Source: Bradyrhizobium sp. NDS-1 (GTDB lineage Bacteria > Pseudomonadota > Alphaproteobacteria > Rhizobiales > Xanthobacteraceae). Taken from it: 64,000 bases of DNA. Below, one piece after another: positions 18,797 through 26,801 of this stretch (position 1 is the stretch's first letter; every line of letters starts with the position of its first letter). Location: the NCBI RefSeq assembly GCF_032918005.1, contig NZ_CP136628.1, positions 868,001 to 932,000 on the forward strand, in the 5' to 3' direction. The notes under the pieces are model-generated. The model did not search any database. It was not told the origin of the DNA and saw only the letters and a list, made by a program, of their open reading frames with translations. A program made the translations under genes and the position numbers.

Positions 18797-19366
18797 ATGA
18801 ACATTCTCCTTCGCTTCGTGCTGCGTATCGCGATCACGATCGCGATGCTAGCGTTTGGCGGCCGCGCCGGCGCCACCACACCGGCAGATCCGAGCGGCAC
18901 CTGGCTGGTCGAGGACGGCCGCGCCCGCATTCGCCTCGAGCGCTGCGGCCCCTCGCGCGACCGTCTCTGCGGCTTCATCGTCTGGATGAAGGAGCCGGTC
19001 GACAAGCGCGGCCAGCCTTACCGCGACAGCCAGAATCCCGATCCCGACAAGCGCGCCCGCGTACTCCTCGGCCACCAGCTCATCATGGGCCTGCAGGCGA
19101 CGCCCGAGGGGCGCTTCGTCGGCGATATCTACAACGCCGAGGACGGCAAGTCCTATTCGGTGTCGATCTGGCGCGAATCTCCGGACCGCCTCAAGCTCAA
19201 GGGTTGCCTCATCAAGTTCCTTTGCCAGACCCAGACCTGGCAGCAGACCCTCGATGTGCTGCCCGGCCAGCTCGTCGGCCTGACCGGCGATCTCAACGGC
19301 CCCCGTGCCGACAGGGAATGGGCGGCGCTGCCGGCCCCGAGGCCGATCCAGGCGAAAGCCAAGTAG
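18797..19366 (+). CDS. DUF2147 family exported protein
   Basis: A 189-residue protein. Residues 1-25 are a signal peptide (MNILLRFVLRIAITIAML...GRAGA). The DUF2147 beta-rich domain follows (DPSGTWLVEDGRARIRLERC), with the family's CGFIVWMKEP and ILLGHQLIMGL-like segments and a C-terminal KLKGCLIKFLCQTQTW motif. Cysteines 51, 60, 136 and 141 could pair in the periplasm. I start at ATG 18797; a GTG three codons earlier overlaps the ribosome site GAAAGG. Proteins of this family are common in the periplasm of alphaproteobacteria and their function is unknown. Confidence 0.86.
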   Translation: MNILLRFVLRIAITIAMLAFGGRAGATTPADPSGTWLVEDGRARIRLERCGPSRDRLCGFIVWMKEPVDKRGQPYRDSQNPDPDKRARVLLGHQLIMGLQATPEGRFVGDIYNAEDGKSYSVSIWRESPDRLKLKGCLIKFLCQTQTWQQTLDVLPGQLVGLTGDLNGPRADREWAALPAPRPIQAKAK

Positions 19367-19369
19367 CCT

Positions 19370-19705
19370 TCAGGAGCTCCGCAGCGCCTGGCGCAATTCG
19401 TCGAGCGCATCCGCGAGCTGCTCGCGGTGTGCGATGTCGTCCTTGGGGAGGGCGGCGACGCTGACGGCGAGCTCACGCAGGATGCCGGCGAGGAGGCCGA
19501 AATTGAGGTGGAGGTGCACCGATTTTCGCTCGTCGGCCGCGCCGGGATGTTGCAGCACCAGCGCGACACCGCTGCCGTCGAGCCGCGCCTCGAACCGCGA
19601 TGAATGCTCGAAGGTGCCGACATAGAATTTGTCGGGATATTCGAGCGCGACCTCTGCCTTGTCGGGAACCGGCCTGGACATCTGAACCTCGTCGATATCA
19701 GTCAC
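19370..19705 (-). CDS. Conserved hypothetical protein
   Basis: A 111-residue acidic, probably cytoplasmic protein starting MTDIDEVQMSRPVPDKAE. It has a short beta-like half (FYVGTFEHSSRFEARLDGSGVALVLQ) and a helical C terminus (ADALDELRQALRSS). I do not recognise a family. It is convergent with the DUF2147 gene (4 bp apart) and divergent from the Irr paralog. The 14-bp FixK-type box in the shared intergenic region could serve this gene instead of, or as well as, the regulator. Confidence 0.65.
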   Translation of the reverse strand: MTDIDEVQMSRPVPDKAEVALEYPDKFYVGTFEHSSRFEARLDGSGVALVLQHPGAADERKSVHLHLNFGLLAGILRELAVSVAALPKDDIAHREQLADALDELRQALRSS

Positions 19706-19761
19706 TTCTGACCGGGAATGAACCGGGCTGCCTTGCGATAGGTCAGAGACGGCGTTCGGAT

Positions 19762-19775
19762 TTGATCCGGATCAA
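19762..19775. promoter_or_regulatory. Perfect FixK/FNR-type box between the Irr paralog and a divergent gene
   Basis: TTGATCCGGATCAA is a perfect 14-bp palindrome and fits the FixK2 consensus TTG(A/C)-N6-(T/G)CAA exactly. Its centre is 92 bp before the ATG of the Irr paralog and 63 bp before the start of the divergent hypothetical gene. Placed at -41.5 it predicts a start near 19810 for the regulator, or near 19727 for the other gene. Confidence 0.75.
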
Positions 19776-19860
19776 AGCCGGGTTGCCGCTTTTGCGATCG
19801 AATGGCAACTGGCTGGACCCGGAACTGCGTGTCCAGCTCCCTTCAGCCGTGAGACGATCG

Positions 19861-20364
19861 ATGGACATCCAAGCCGCGACTGTTGCCGTGGATCACGAGT
19901 GCGGACCTGATGTCGCCAGCCATGAGCACCCGCCGGACGCGGGCGTGCAGCACTGCCTGCAATTGTTGGGCAATGCCGGCCTGCGCCCGACGCGTCAGCG
20001 CCTCGCGCTCGGTCAATTGCTGTTCCTGGGCGGCCATCGTCATGTCACCGCTGAGAGCCTCTATGAAGAGGCGATGGCGGCGAACGCGTTTCTGTCGCTC
20101 GCGACGGTCTACAACACGCTGAATCAGTTCACCGAGGCGGGCCTGCTCCGCCGGATCGCGGCCGACGGCATCAAGTCGTTCTTCGACACCGACACGTCGG
20201 TGCATGCGCACTTCTATCTCGAAGGCGAGGATATGCTGGTCGACGTCGCCGACGGCCTCGCCTTCACCAAGATCCCCGAGGCGCTTCCCGGGCACGAGAT
20301 CGCGCGGCTCGACGTCATCGTCCATTTGCGCCGCAAGCGCACGACGTCCTCGCTGATCCCATAG
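19861..20364 (+). CDS. irr: Fur-superfamily regulator, Irr paralog
   Basis: A 167-residue regulator of the Irr branch of the Fur superfamily. These control iron and heme genes by binding ICE elements. The winged-helix domain is clear (LGNAGLRPTRQRLALGQLLF, then LSLATVYNTLNQFTEAGLLR). It differs from classical Irr in two ways. It has no GCPWHD heme-regulatory motif; the nearest Cys is in ECGPD at 14, so a Cys-Pro pair is missing. The histidine cluster reads VHAHFYLE where Irr has HHH. A FixK-type box precedes it. Its last seven residues (TTSSLIP) follow the normal family end (LRRKR) and are antisense to a pseudogene. The N-terminal 27 residues have no similarity I recognise. Confidence 0.88.
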   Translation: MDIQAATVAVDHECGPDVASHEHPPDAGVQHCLQLLGNAGLRPTRQRLALGQLLFLGGHRHVTAESLYEEAMAANAFLSLATVYNTLNQFTEAGLLRRIAADGIKSFFDTDTSVHAHFYLEGEDMLVDVADGLAFTKIPEALPGHEIARLDVIVHLRRKRTTSSLIP

Positions 20365-20666
20365 CCGAAATAATCCTGTGCGGCATCGCCGCTCATGTTC
20401 TCGAAGGCGTGCACGGCGATCGCCTTCACCGGCCGCTGGGTCCTGCGCGGCGGCATTGATCCCTCTGTTCAGCGCGGAATCCGAGACGACTTGATTGCTC
20501 CAGATCCGGCCGATCGGGTCAGCCTTGCTGACCGCACGCGCGCGTTGCGCGACGAGATAGAGCAGGCGATCGAACACTTGCTGCCGCAAGCGGCACGGCG
20601 GCCCTGCCGCAGGTGAGTTCCCGCAGAAACGCCGTCGCGCACGTCGTTTTCAACGCGAAAACGCAC
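20340..20666 (-). pseudogene. Decayed winged-helix / TolB-cyclase-like regulator
   Basis: On the minus strand three frames together spell the start of a CadC-like winged-helix protein of the kind fused to a TolB-like or class III cyclase-type module. From 20666 comes MRFRVENDV. In a second frame follows QVFDRLLYLVAQRARAVSKAD, then IWSNQVVSDSALNRGINAA, the OmpR-type wing. In a third frame, at 20429-20340, AIAVHAFENMSGDAAQDYFG and YGISEDV match the NMSGDxxQxYFADGxxED box. At least two frameshifts and a large deletion separate the pieces, and the remainder of the gene is gone. The fragment runs into the 3' end of the Irr paralog. Confidence 0.8.
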
Positions 20667-20800
20667 GTTTTCGTCGTCTCAAGCAAAAATCAAAGTCGCC
20701 TCAGGCGAAAATCAATCGTTCGCGAAAGCTCCGGGCCCGTCCGGGATGCATGGTGTGGTGACCAACGAAGTGCCGGCGCTTTGGCACAACGGAGTTTTCC

Positions 20801-21586
20801 ATGTCTCAGATTGATCAGATTCATTCGATCGGCCCAGCGATTGCGGGCTCACGTATTTTCAAGGTCGCCGCCTTTCTGTACGGAATTGCGGCTTATCTCG
20901 TGTTCTTCGTCACCATTCTCTATGCCATCGGCTTCGTCATGGGGGTGATGGTACCCAAGACCATCGACACAGGAACGCAGACTCCGCCGGTTGAAGCCGT
21001 CATCGTCAATCTGCTCTTGATGTCGCTGTTCGCCATTCAGCACAGCGTGATGGCGCGCCAGCGGTTCAAGGCGTGGTGGACGCAGTTCGTCCCCAAGCCG
21101 GTCGAGCGAAGCACCTATGTGCTGGCGGCGAGCCTGTCATTGCTGCTCCTGTTCTGGCAGTGGCGTCCCTTGCCGTCCGTGGTATGGAACGTCGAGAATC
21201 CGGATCTTGCGGTGACACTGGTCACGCTGTCCTTCGCCGGCTGGGTGGTGGTGTTCACCTCGACCTTCATCATCAATCATTTCGAATTGTTCGGATTGCA
21301 TCAGGTGACCAACCACCTGGCCGGGAAGGAGATGACGCCGCCGCGCTTCAAGACGCCGCTGCTCTACAAGTTCGTGCGCCATCCGATCTATCTCGGATTC
21401 ATCATCGCGTTCTGGGCGGCGCCGACCATGACCGCGGGTCATCTGCTGTTCGCGGTCGTCACCACGCTCTACATCTTCGTCGGCATCGCGCTGGAGGAGC
21501 GCGACCTCGTCGCTCTCTTCGGTGACGAGTACCGGCAGTACAAGCAACGGGTCTCCATGCTCATTCCCTGGCGCAGGTCAGTCTAA
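20801..21586 (+). CDS. mddA: Methanethiol S-methyltransferase (MddA type)
   Basis: A 261-residue polytopic membrane protein, NnrU/isoprenylcysteine-methyltransferase-like. It is predicted to methylate methanethiol with S-adenosylmethionine to dimethyl sulfide. About five membrane helices are visible (around 22-50, 64-82, 103-120, 136-157, 195-225). The C-terminal signature is typical: LYKFVRHPIYLGFIIAFW, then the EERDLVALFGDEYRQYKQRV motif of the PEMT/ICMT superfamily. B. diazoefficiens has a proven MddA encoded in an equivalent place, as I recall. The NnrU-like annotation is the older alternative. A strong terminator follows, so the gene is monocistronic. Confidence 0.82.
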   Translation: MSQIDQIHSIGPAIAGSRIFKVAAFLYGIAAYLVFFVTILYAIGFVMGVMVPKTIDTGTQTPPVEAVIVNLLLMSLFAIQHSVMARQRFKAWWTQFVPKPVERSTYVLAASLSLLLLFWQWRPLPSVVWNVENPDLAVTLVTLSFAGWVVVFTSTFIINHFELFGLHQVTNHLAGKEMTPPRFKTPLLYKFVRHPIYLGFIIAFWAAPTMTAGHLLFAVVTTLYIFVGIALEERDLVALFGDEYRQYKQRVSMLIPWRRSV

Positions 21587-21710
21587 TCTCGGCCTCGTGG
21601 CAGCAGCTTCAACGGGCCGACGAAGATCAGCCTTATTCAGGCGTTAGCGCCGTCGCGAAGGACGAGGCGTGCGCTCGGCGCTCTCCAAAGCGCGGCTTCT
21701 GCATCATATC

Positions 21711-21743
21711 GAGAGGGCGGCAGTACGCCGCCCTCTCCTTTCT
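21711..21743 (+). terminator. Rho-independent terminator of mddA
   Basis: An 11-bp stem (GAGAGGGCGGC and its exact inverse) with a five-base loop, followed by CTTTCTT. It lies about 125 bp after the mddA stop and 20 bp before the convergent small gene's stop. Confidence 0.8.
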
Positions 21744-21761
21744 TCAAGGCAGAACGACGGA

Positions 21762-21986
21762 TCAGCCGCCGCGCGATTCGACGACCTTGCGGCAGGAGTC
21801 CGAGAGCTTCGACTTGTTCTCGCGCAGACAGGCGTTCATCTGCGGGGGCTTGCCGACATGTTCGGCGCAGAACTTTCCGGCATCACCGCGGCAGGCCATT
21901 TGCTCCTGGACCGATGGACCGGATTGCGCGGCAGCGGGCAGGACGGCGGCAGTCAGCAGCAGCGCGGCAAGAGCTGAAATCTTCAT
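21762..21986 (-). CDS. Small periplasmic cysteine-rich protein
   Basis: A 74-residue exported protein. The signal peptide is MKISALAALLLTAAVLPAAA, cut before QSG. The mature part has four cysteines at regular spacing (MACRGDAGKFC, then NACLRENKSKLSDSCRK), a pattern like the cysteine-rich repeat of periplasmic proteins in rhizobia. These cysteines probably form two disulfides. The start is at the ATG that opens the signal peptide; the frame continues upstream without biological support. Function unknown. Confidence 0.75.
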   Translation of the reverse strand: MKISALAALLLTAAVLPAAAQSGPSVQEQMACRGDAGKFCAEHVGKPPQMNACLRENKSKLSDSCRKVVESRGG

Positions 21987-22222
21987 GAAGCACCTCATTG
22001 GATCGGCGTTGGTCCCGACCGGGATCAATCGGCCCGAACCATTCCGCGAAGGCCGCTCACGGGTCCATGCCATGTTCATGGCATCGGCGCCGCAGTGCGG
22101 TCACGGCATCCCCCATCTTCATGGCATGTATCCGCGCGCCGACTTTTGCCATTCAGGCTGCACCTCGGCTGCGAAATCCGGTGATTGCATCGGAACGCCG
22201 AACGGAAGCAGGAGAGCGAAGG

Positions 22223-22504
22223 ATGTCGAAGAAAGCTGGAACGCTGAGCGCGGGGTTGACGGCCATGGCGCTGGCCGGCGCGGCGATGGTGTCGCTGGGC
22301 ACGAGCCCGGCGCAGGCGGTGGTCTATTGCAAGACCGTCGGCGTGCCCAAGGGCTGCGTGGTGCGGCCGACTGCGGTGGTGGTGGGAGCCCCGGTCGCGA
22401 GGGCCGCGGTCGCAACCCCCGGCGTCGGTGCGCCCGGTGTCGGCGTGCGGGCGGGAACGCCGATGAATCGTGGCGGCCCGGTCAATCGCGTCGGCGTGCG
22501 CTGA
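22223..22504 (+). CDS. Small exported Val/Gly-rich protein
   Basis: A 93-residue protein. The start ATG is preceded by GGAGAGCGAAGG. Residues 1-31 form a signal peptide (MSKKAGTLSAGLTAMALAGA, cut near PAQA). Then come VVYCKTVGVPKGCVVRP, with two cysteines 9 residues apart, and a low-complexity tail of Val, Ala, Gly and Pro (VGAPGVGVRAGTPMNRGG). Similar short proteins with a CKTVGVPKGCV core are frequent in Bradyrhizobium; their function is not known. Probably periplasmic. Confidence 0.7.
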   Translation: MSKKAGTLSAGLTAMALAGAAMVSLGTSPAQAVVYCKTVGVPKGCVVRPTAVVVGAPVARAAVATPGVGAPGVGVRAGTPMNRGGPVNRVGVR

Positions 22505-22639
22505 TATTTCCATTCGATTGAATGGATTGCATCGCTTCGGGCCAGGGCCTTGCGGACGAACGCCCCCCGTCCTCCGCAGGCAAATCATCCGGCCCGTTCC
22601 CTCTCTCCGCGTGCCCCACACGTTCGGAGAGGGGGCCTT

Positions 22640-24586
22640 TCAGCCCGCGGCCGCGTCGCTGTCGGGAAAGCGCTGCGGCAATTGCAGCCGCACGCGCGTG
22701 CCGGACGCATCCGAACTCAGATCGAGCACCGCACCGCAGCGCGCGGCGCGGCTTCTCATGTTGCGCAGGCCGCGCGCGGTTTGGCCCGCGCTGGCGGCCT
22801 CGCCATGGCCGCCCGGCGCGAAACCATGGCCGTCGTCGGTCACGCTGATCACGCCGTACGGCCCCCGGTCCCCGTCGAGCGTGTCGATCGTGACCGCGAT
22901 GCGGCGGGCCTCTGCGTGCTTGACCGCATTGGTCACGGCCTCGTCGAGGATGCGCACGATCTGGATGACGTGCCATGGCCTGAGCTCGGGATGCAGCGGC
23001 AGGCCCTGCGGCGTCGCCACGCGCCAGTCGAGCGTGATGTCGTGCGGCCGCAATTGCGCGCTCGCGCGTTCGCGCCAGGAGCCGAGGGCGAGCATCAGGT
23101 CGCCGCCGATGTCGTCCATGGAATCGATGACGAGACGCAGATCCTTCAGCGCGGCACGGGCGGCGTCGGTGATGGTCGCGCCCTCATGGCCGCGCTCGGA
23201 CAGCGCGACGATGCTGACGAGCTGGCCGCCGAGGCCGTCATGCAGGTCGCGCATCAGGCGCGTGCGCTCGTTGGCGAGTGCGGCGGCGCGCGCGCGCTCC
23301 TCCTCGCGGGCAAAGCTCGCCTTCAGCCGCTCTTCGGCCTCGCGCACCCGCGTCACGAGCTGGCCGGCAAAGCTGTCGACCTGGTTCAGCGCGCGGGCAA
23401 AGCGCCAGGTCAACCCGGCGCCGATCGCGACCAGCATCGCCGAATAGGACAGGCGCGAGACGAAGATGCGATCGTTGCTCACGATCTCGAGCACGGTGAG
23501 CATGTCCTGGATCCAGCAGACCAGCACGATGGTCACGGCACAGCCGATCGTGAAGCTCGCCGCGTCCTGCCGCCGCACCACGGCGGTTGCGGTGACGCAG
23601 GCCATCAGGGCCAAGCAGAGCCCGACGGTGGGGATGCCGAGCACCAGGAACAGGATGCGCGGCAGCGGCGGGCCCCCGATCAGCCCGACCACGAACACGA
23701 CGATTCCAGGCACGAACAGCAGCATGGCGTAGCGCGGCCAGCGCCAGCCGAAGAACAGCACGGCGAACATGACGATCAGCGCGCTCTCGGTCGGCGCGGA
23801 CGCCAGCAGCACTGCGGCCAGCCGGGACACGGCGGCCGGCGGCACCGGCGGCGGCGCGAAGGCCTGCACCACGCCGAGCACCATCGCGGCGGCCAGCACG
23901 CCGTAGACCGGCTCGTGGCGCCGCATCAGCCACATGATCGCGAGGATGACGGCCAGGATCGACTGCCAGGCCGAGAACACCACGGGAAGCGTGACGAACA
24001 GCAGCGTGCGCGTTTCATAGGCCGGGCGCAGGGCGGCGTCCGGCCCGACATAGACCGTATCGAGAAAGCCCTTGAGCGGTCCCCATACGAACAGCCGCAC
24101 CGTGATCTCGTTGCTGCCCTCGCGCAGCAGCGATGCGGGGATCGCTGCGATCTGCGGCGTGTTGCGGTCGGGCCGGTTGGCATTGGCATCGCGCCGGGAG
24201 TCGAGCACGACGACACCGCCGACGGCGACCTCCACCGCGTTGCTGAAGCGCGGCAGGTACACCGACCATCCCGACGCCGCGTCGCCGCTACGGAACGTGA
24301 AGGCGCCGGTGTAGAGCGGCGGATCGGCCAGCGAATGGCGCGACGCCGTGAAATGCGGCAGCGTCACGGGCAACGTCACGCCCTCTTCCCGCAGCGAAAA
24401 CCCGCTTAGCGCGAAATCGTCGGGATCGCTCGGCTGCAGCAGCCGCAGCCCCAGAACGGTGGCGATCACGATCAGGGCCTGCAGCAGCAGATAGGGCACG
24501 AGGCGCGAGGTAATCAGTCGGCGCCGCGGTCGCGTGGGTGCCTTTGCAGGTGCCTTCGAGGACGCCTTGGCCGCGATCTCGCTCAC
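22640..24586 (-). CDS. Sensor histidine kinase of the NarL/DesK type
   Basis: A 648-residue membrane kinase. The first transmembrane helix is at about 26-48. A periplasmic domain (about 50-195) resembles a beta-jellyroll sensor (7TMR-DISM extracellular-like). A cluster of six or seven membrane helices (about 200-395) follows, then a coiled region. The HisKA_3 domain (ERTRLMRDLHDGLGGQLVSI) holds the phosphorylated His. The HATPase has DEAVTNAVKHA and VTDDGHGF motifs. The GTG start overlaps the stop of the response regulator by four bases (GTGA), giving strong translational coupling and a fixed partnership. Confidence 0.93.
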   Translation of the reverse strand: MSEIAAKASSKAPAKAPTRPRRRLITSRLVPYLLLQALIVIATVLGLRLLQPSDPDDFALSGFSLREEGVTLPVTLPHFTASRHSLADPPLYTGAFTFRSGDAASGWSVYLPRFSNAVEVAVGGVVVLDSRRDANANRPDRNTPQIAAIPASLLREGSNEITVRLFVWGPLKGFLDTVYVGPDAALRPAYETRTLLFVTLPVVFSAWQSILAVILAIMWLMRRHEPVYGVLAAAMVLGVVQAFAPPPVPPAAVSRLAAVLLASAPTESALIVMFAVLFFGWRWPRYAMLLFVPGIVVFVVGLIGGPPLPRILFLVLGIPTVGLCLALMACVTATAVVRRQDAASFTIGCAVTIVLVCWIQDMLTVLEIVSNDRIFVSRLSYSAMLVAIGAGLTWRFARALNQVDSFAGQLVTRVREAEERLKASFAREEERARAAALANERTRLMRDLHDGLGGQLVSIVALSERGHEGATITDAARAALKDLRLVIDSMDDIGGDLMLALGSWRERASAQLRPHDITLDWRVATPQGLPLHPELRPWHVIQIVRILDEAVTNAVKHAEARRIAVTIDTLDGDRGPYGVISVTDDGHGFAPGGHGEAASAGQTARGLRNMRSRAARCGAVLDLSSDASGTRVRLQLPQRFPDSDAAAG

Positions 24587-25266
24587 AGCTTGATCAGGCC
24601 TTGCTGCACCGCCTCGAACACCGCTTCGCTGCGCGTGTGCACCTCGAGCTTGCGATAGATGTTCTTGATGTGGCCGGGCACGGTCTGCTTGGACAGGCCG
24701 AGATGGCTGGCGATCTCGGCATAGCTGAAGCCTTTGGCGATGCCCCAGAGGATGTCGATCTCGCGCGGCGTCAGCCTCGCCGTGTTCAGCGCGGGGCCGG
24801 GCGGCGGCTCTGCCGAGCTCTGCGCCGCACCTTGCGTCCTGCGCACGATGAAGCGCGCGATCGAGGCCGAGATCGGCGAATGGCCGGCGACGAGATCGCG
24901 CACGGTGGTGGCGATGTCGGTTGGGAAGGCGTCCTTGAGCAGATAACCGGTGGCGCCGACCGTGATCGCGGAGATCACGCTTTCCTCGTCCCCCAGCGCC
25001 GAGATCACCATGATCTCGGTGTCGGGAAAGCGCTGTCGCGTTTCGCGAATCAGCTCGATGCCGTGGCCGTCGGGCAGCCGCAGATCGGTCAGCAGCACGC
25101 GCGGCGCGCCGCCGGCAAGCGCAGACCGGGCTTCACCAAGCGTGCCGGCGCTGCGCACCTCGTAGCCGGCCTTCACCAGCGCATCCTGTAGCCGCCAGCA
25201 GGTCGGCGCGTCGTCCTCGACGAGGAGGATGGTGATGGTGTCACCCGTCTCGCCCTGTTCGGTCAT
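24583..25266 (-). CDS. LuxR/NarL family response regulator
   Basis: A 227-residue two-component regulator. The receiver has the acidic pair in LLVEDD, the phosphorylated Asp in VLLTDLRLPDG and the Lys in YLLKDAF. The C-terminal LuxR-type helix-turn-helix is standard (LTPREIDILWGIAKGFSYAE, then KQTVPGHIKNIYRKL). Residue TVPGHIKNI is unusual in having Pro in place of the more common Lys or His in the recognition helix turn. I chose the ATG starting MTEQGETGD; another ATG two codons upstream is possible. It is the first gene of the pair with the kinase. Confidence 0.93.
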   Translation of the reverse strand: MTEQGETGDTITILLVEDDAPTCWRLQDALVKAGYEVRSAGTLGEARSALAGGAPRVLLTDLRLPDGHGIELIRETRQRFPDTEIMVISALGDEESVISAITVGATGYLLKDAFPTDIATTVRDLVAGHSPISASIARFIVRRTQGAAQSSAEPPPGPALNTARLTPREIDILWGIAKGFSYAEIASHLGLSKQTVPGHIKNIYRKLEVHTRSEAVFEAVQQGLIKL

Positions 25267-25575
25267 GATCATGGCCCCGCGACCCGCGTGTCCCCCGCGG
25301 CGCAAGACAAGTTTACCCGGACCGGGGATGACGGGACACCCATAATCATGGGGGCGGCGACAACTCGGTCCGGGGTCAGGCGTGGAGGGTTGGTTGCGCC
25401 TGGGCGAGCGCGCGTCCTCGTCGTTCGCGCTGCAATCGGGGCGCTGATGAGGTCTGCTCTGCCCCAGATACCGGGCCATTGTGGCAGCTCATCGAACGTC
25501 CGAGTTGGCCAGAAGCAGACTTGAGTCGCCAATGTCCCAACGCTATCCGCCCTATGTAGCCTTCGATCTCTGCCT
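25267..25575. other. 309-bp spacer, no gene seen
   Basis: Intergenic region upstream of the two-component pair. It must hold the pair's promoter. I see no tRNA, no strong hairpin and no protein-like frame of convincing composition. Confidence 0.4.
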
Positions 25576-26058
25576 CTACTTCGGAGACCTAACATCGATG
25601 TTGTAAAACGCTTCCATTAACCAGCGACCATCTCGCCGCACAAAAACTTCCATAAGCTGCGTTCTGCTTACGCCATCACCTGATAGAGCAGCGCCGCTGG
25701 GTGTGTCCTTGAGGCCGTGTATCTCGTTATCGATATCCACGATGGCTACGTCGCCCGTGATGAAACGAAGCCGTCGAATGTTTTGTTTTTTTGTCGTTCC
25801 TTTGAAGATGCCCGCCAAGATTTGAACCTGTCGTTGGCAGAAAACCTCTTTGCCAGACATATCAGTTCCCGATGTATTGAACGCCGAGATGTCCAGTGCC
25901 GCCGATTGGCAAAAGCGGGATCCATCGCCATCGTTCCATGCGGACACTTGCTCTGCAACAATGGCGCGTATAGCCGCTTCCCCAGCACCATCTTGTGCGT
26001 TTGCGGAATGAGAAATCACAGTAGTCACCAAGATCAGAACAAGGCGATTTTTCAACAT
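25576..26058 (-). CDS. Exported SnoaL-like (SgcJ/EcaC, DUF4440-type) protein
   Basis: A 160-residue protein. The signal peptide is MLKNRLVLILVTTVISHSANA, cut before QDG. The remainder is a small cone-shaped NTF2/SnoaL fold: IRAIVAEQVSAWNDGDGSRF at the start and DGRWLMEAFYNID at the end are the classic first helix and last strand. Such proteins bind small hydrophobic ligands or act as isomerases; catalysis cannot be inferred. An ATG three codons upstream exists. It is the only SnoaL-fold protein here with a signal peptide. GC content around it is lower than average, which may hint at transfer. Confidence 0.8.
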   Translation of the reverse strand: MLKNRLVLILVTTVISHSANAQDGAGEAAIRAIVAEQVSAWNDGDGSRFCQSAALDISAFNTSGTDMSGKEVFCQRQVQILAGIFKGTTKKQNIRRLRFITGDVAIVDIDNEIHGLKDTPSGAALSGDGVSRTQLMEVFVRRDGRWLMEAFYNIDVRSPK

Positions 26059-26440
26059 GATCAACACCTCAACGCCGGGAGGAGCGGGGCCGTCAAGAGC
26101 GTCGCAATGACGTTGTCAATTCAAATACGAAATTGCTCTGGCGAAAAATTAGGATTGCGGTCGGTCGTCGTAGTTGTCGTAGTGTTCGGTATCTAGCTAT
26201 CTGAACCGAGCACCACCTATCTGCCGCTGTGGCGAAACGCAATCCTCTCCCCATTCTGTACGAAGGTCGGACTGGGAGGCAAGGTCTTCAGGCCAAGTTG
26301 GCCAACCAAAATGTCCGCTTCAAGTCAAAAATTGCCCTCAACATGTCCGCTTGGGTCACAAGCCGCCGATCACGATCACGCGGGGTAACTTCCGCTTTGC
26401 CTTGCGGACCAAACGTTAGCAGCGCACACCCCAGCCCGGC
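26059..26440. other. 382-bp AT-richer spacer with decayed repeat motifs
   Basis: The sequence AAATGTCCGCTT... at about 26309 and CATGTCCGCTTGGGTCA at about 26342 are two tandem-like copies of a motif (TGTCCGCTT...GGTCA) that recurs in rhizobial intergenic DNA and is often mis-called as small proteins. No gene is seen. Base composition is lower in GC than flanking genes. Confidence 0.35.
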
Positions 26441-26674
26441 TCAGGAAAGATCACCCCGCGGCGGCGGATAGCGCCCGGCCAGCATCGACAGCGGCAGACG
26501 CCGTTCGTCTTGCGGCAGCTCCAGATAGGCCAGCACGAGCGGTCGCTTCCAATCGCCGACGCCGAAATCCATCGCCGTCCATTTCTGCGGCTCGGGCCCT
26601 TCGAGGCCCCGCACCCAGACGAAATAGCGGGGAAGGTCGTCGGTGTCGGCTTCCGTCGTGCGTCTCCTGGCCAT
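26441..26674 (-). CDS. Hypothetical protein
   Basis: A 77-residue protein starting MARRRTTEADTDDLPR. The first 14 residues are basic then acidic; the middle (YFVWVRGLEGPEPQKWTAMD) and the end (LAYLELPQDERRLPLSMLAG) are aromatic and proline rich. I recognise no family. There is no signal peptide. The ribosome site is weak (GGGACAG). It could be a real genus-specific gene or a chance frame; composition favours a real protein. Confidence 0.5.
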   Translation of the reverse strand: MARRRTTEADTDDLPRYFVWVRGLEGPEPQKWTAMDFGVGDWKRPLVLAYLELPQDERRLPLSMLAGRYPPPRGDLS

Positions 26675-26801
26675 CGAAGCTGTCCCACTGCACCAACAAT
26701 CATTGCAGCACGATATAGGAAATATCCGGGCGAAGTCGAACGCCATGCGGATTAAGGAAGCTGCCCGCGCGGGCCGGCGAGCGGCATGGCAGCCGTTGCC
26801 G

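Noticed and set aside
22550..24409. A plus-strand frame of about 620 codons
   Set aside because: Antisense to the sensor kinase gene; extremely His/Arg/Gln-rich and without domains.
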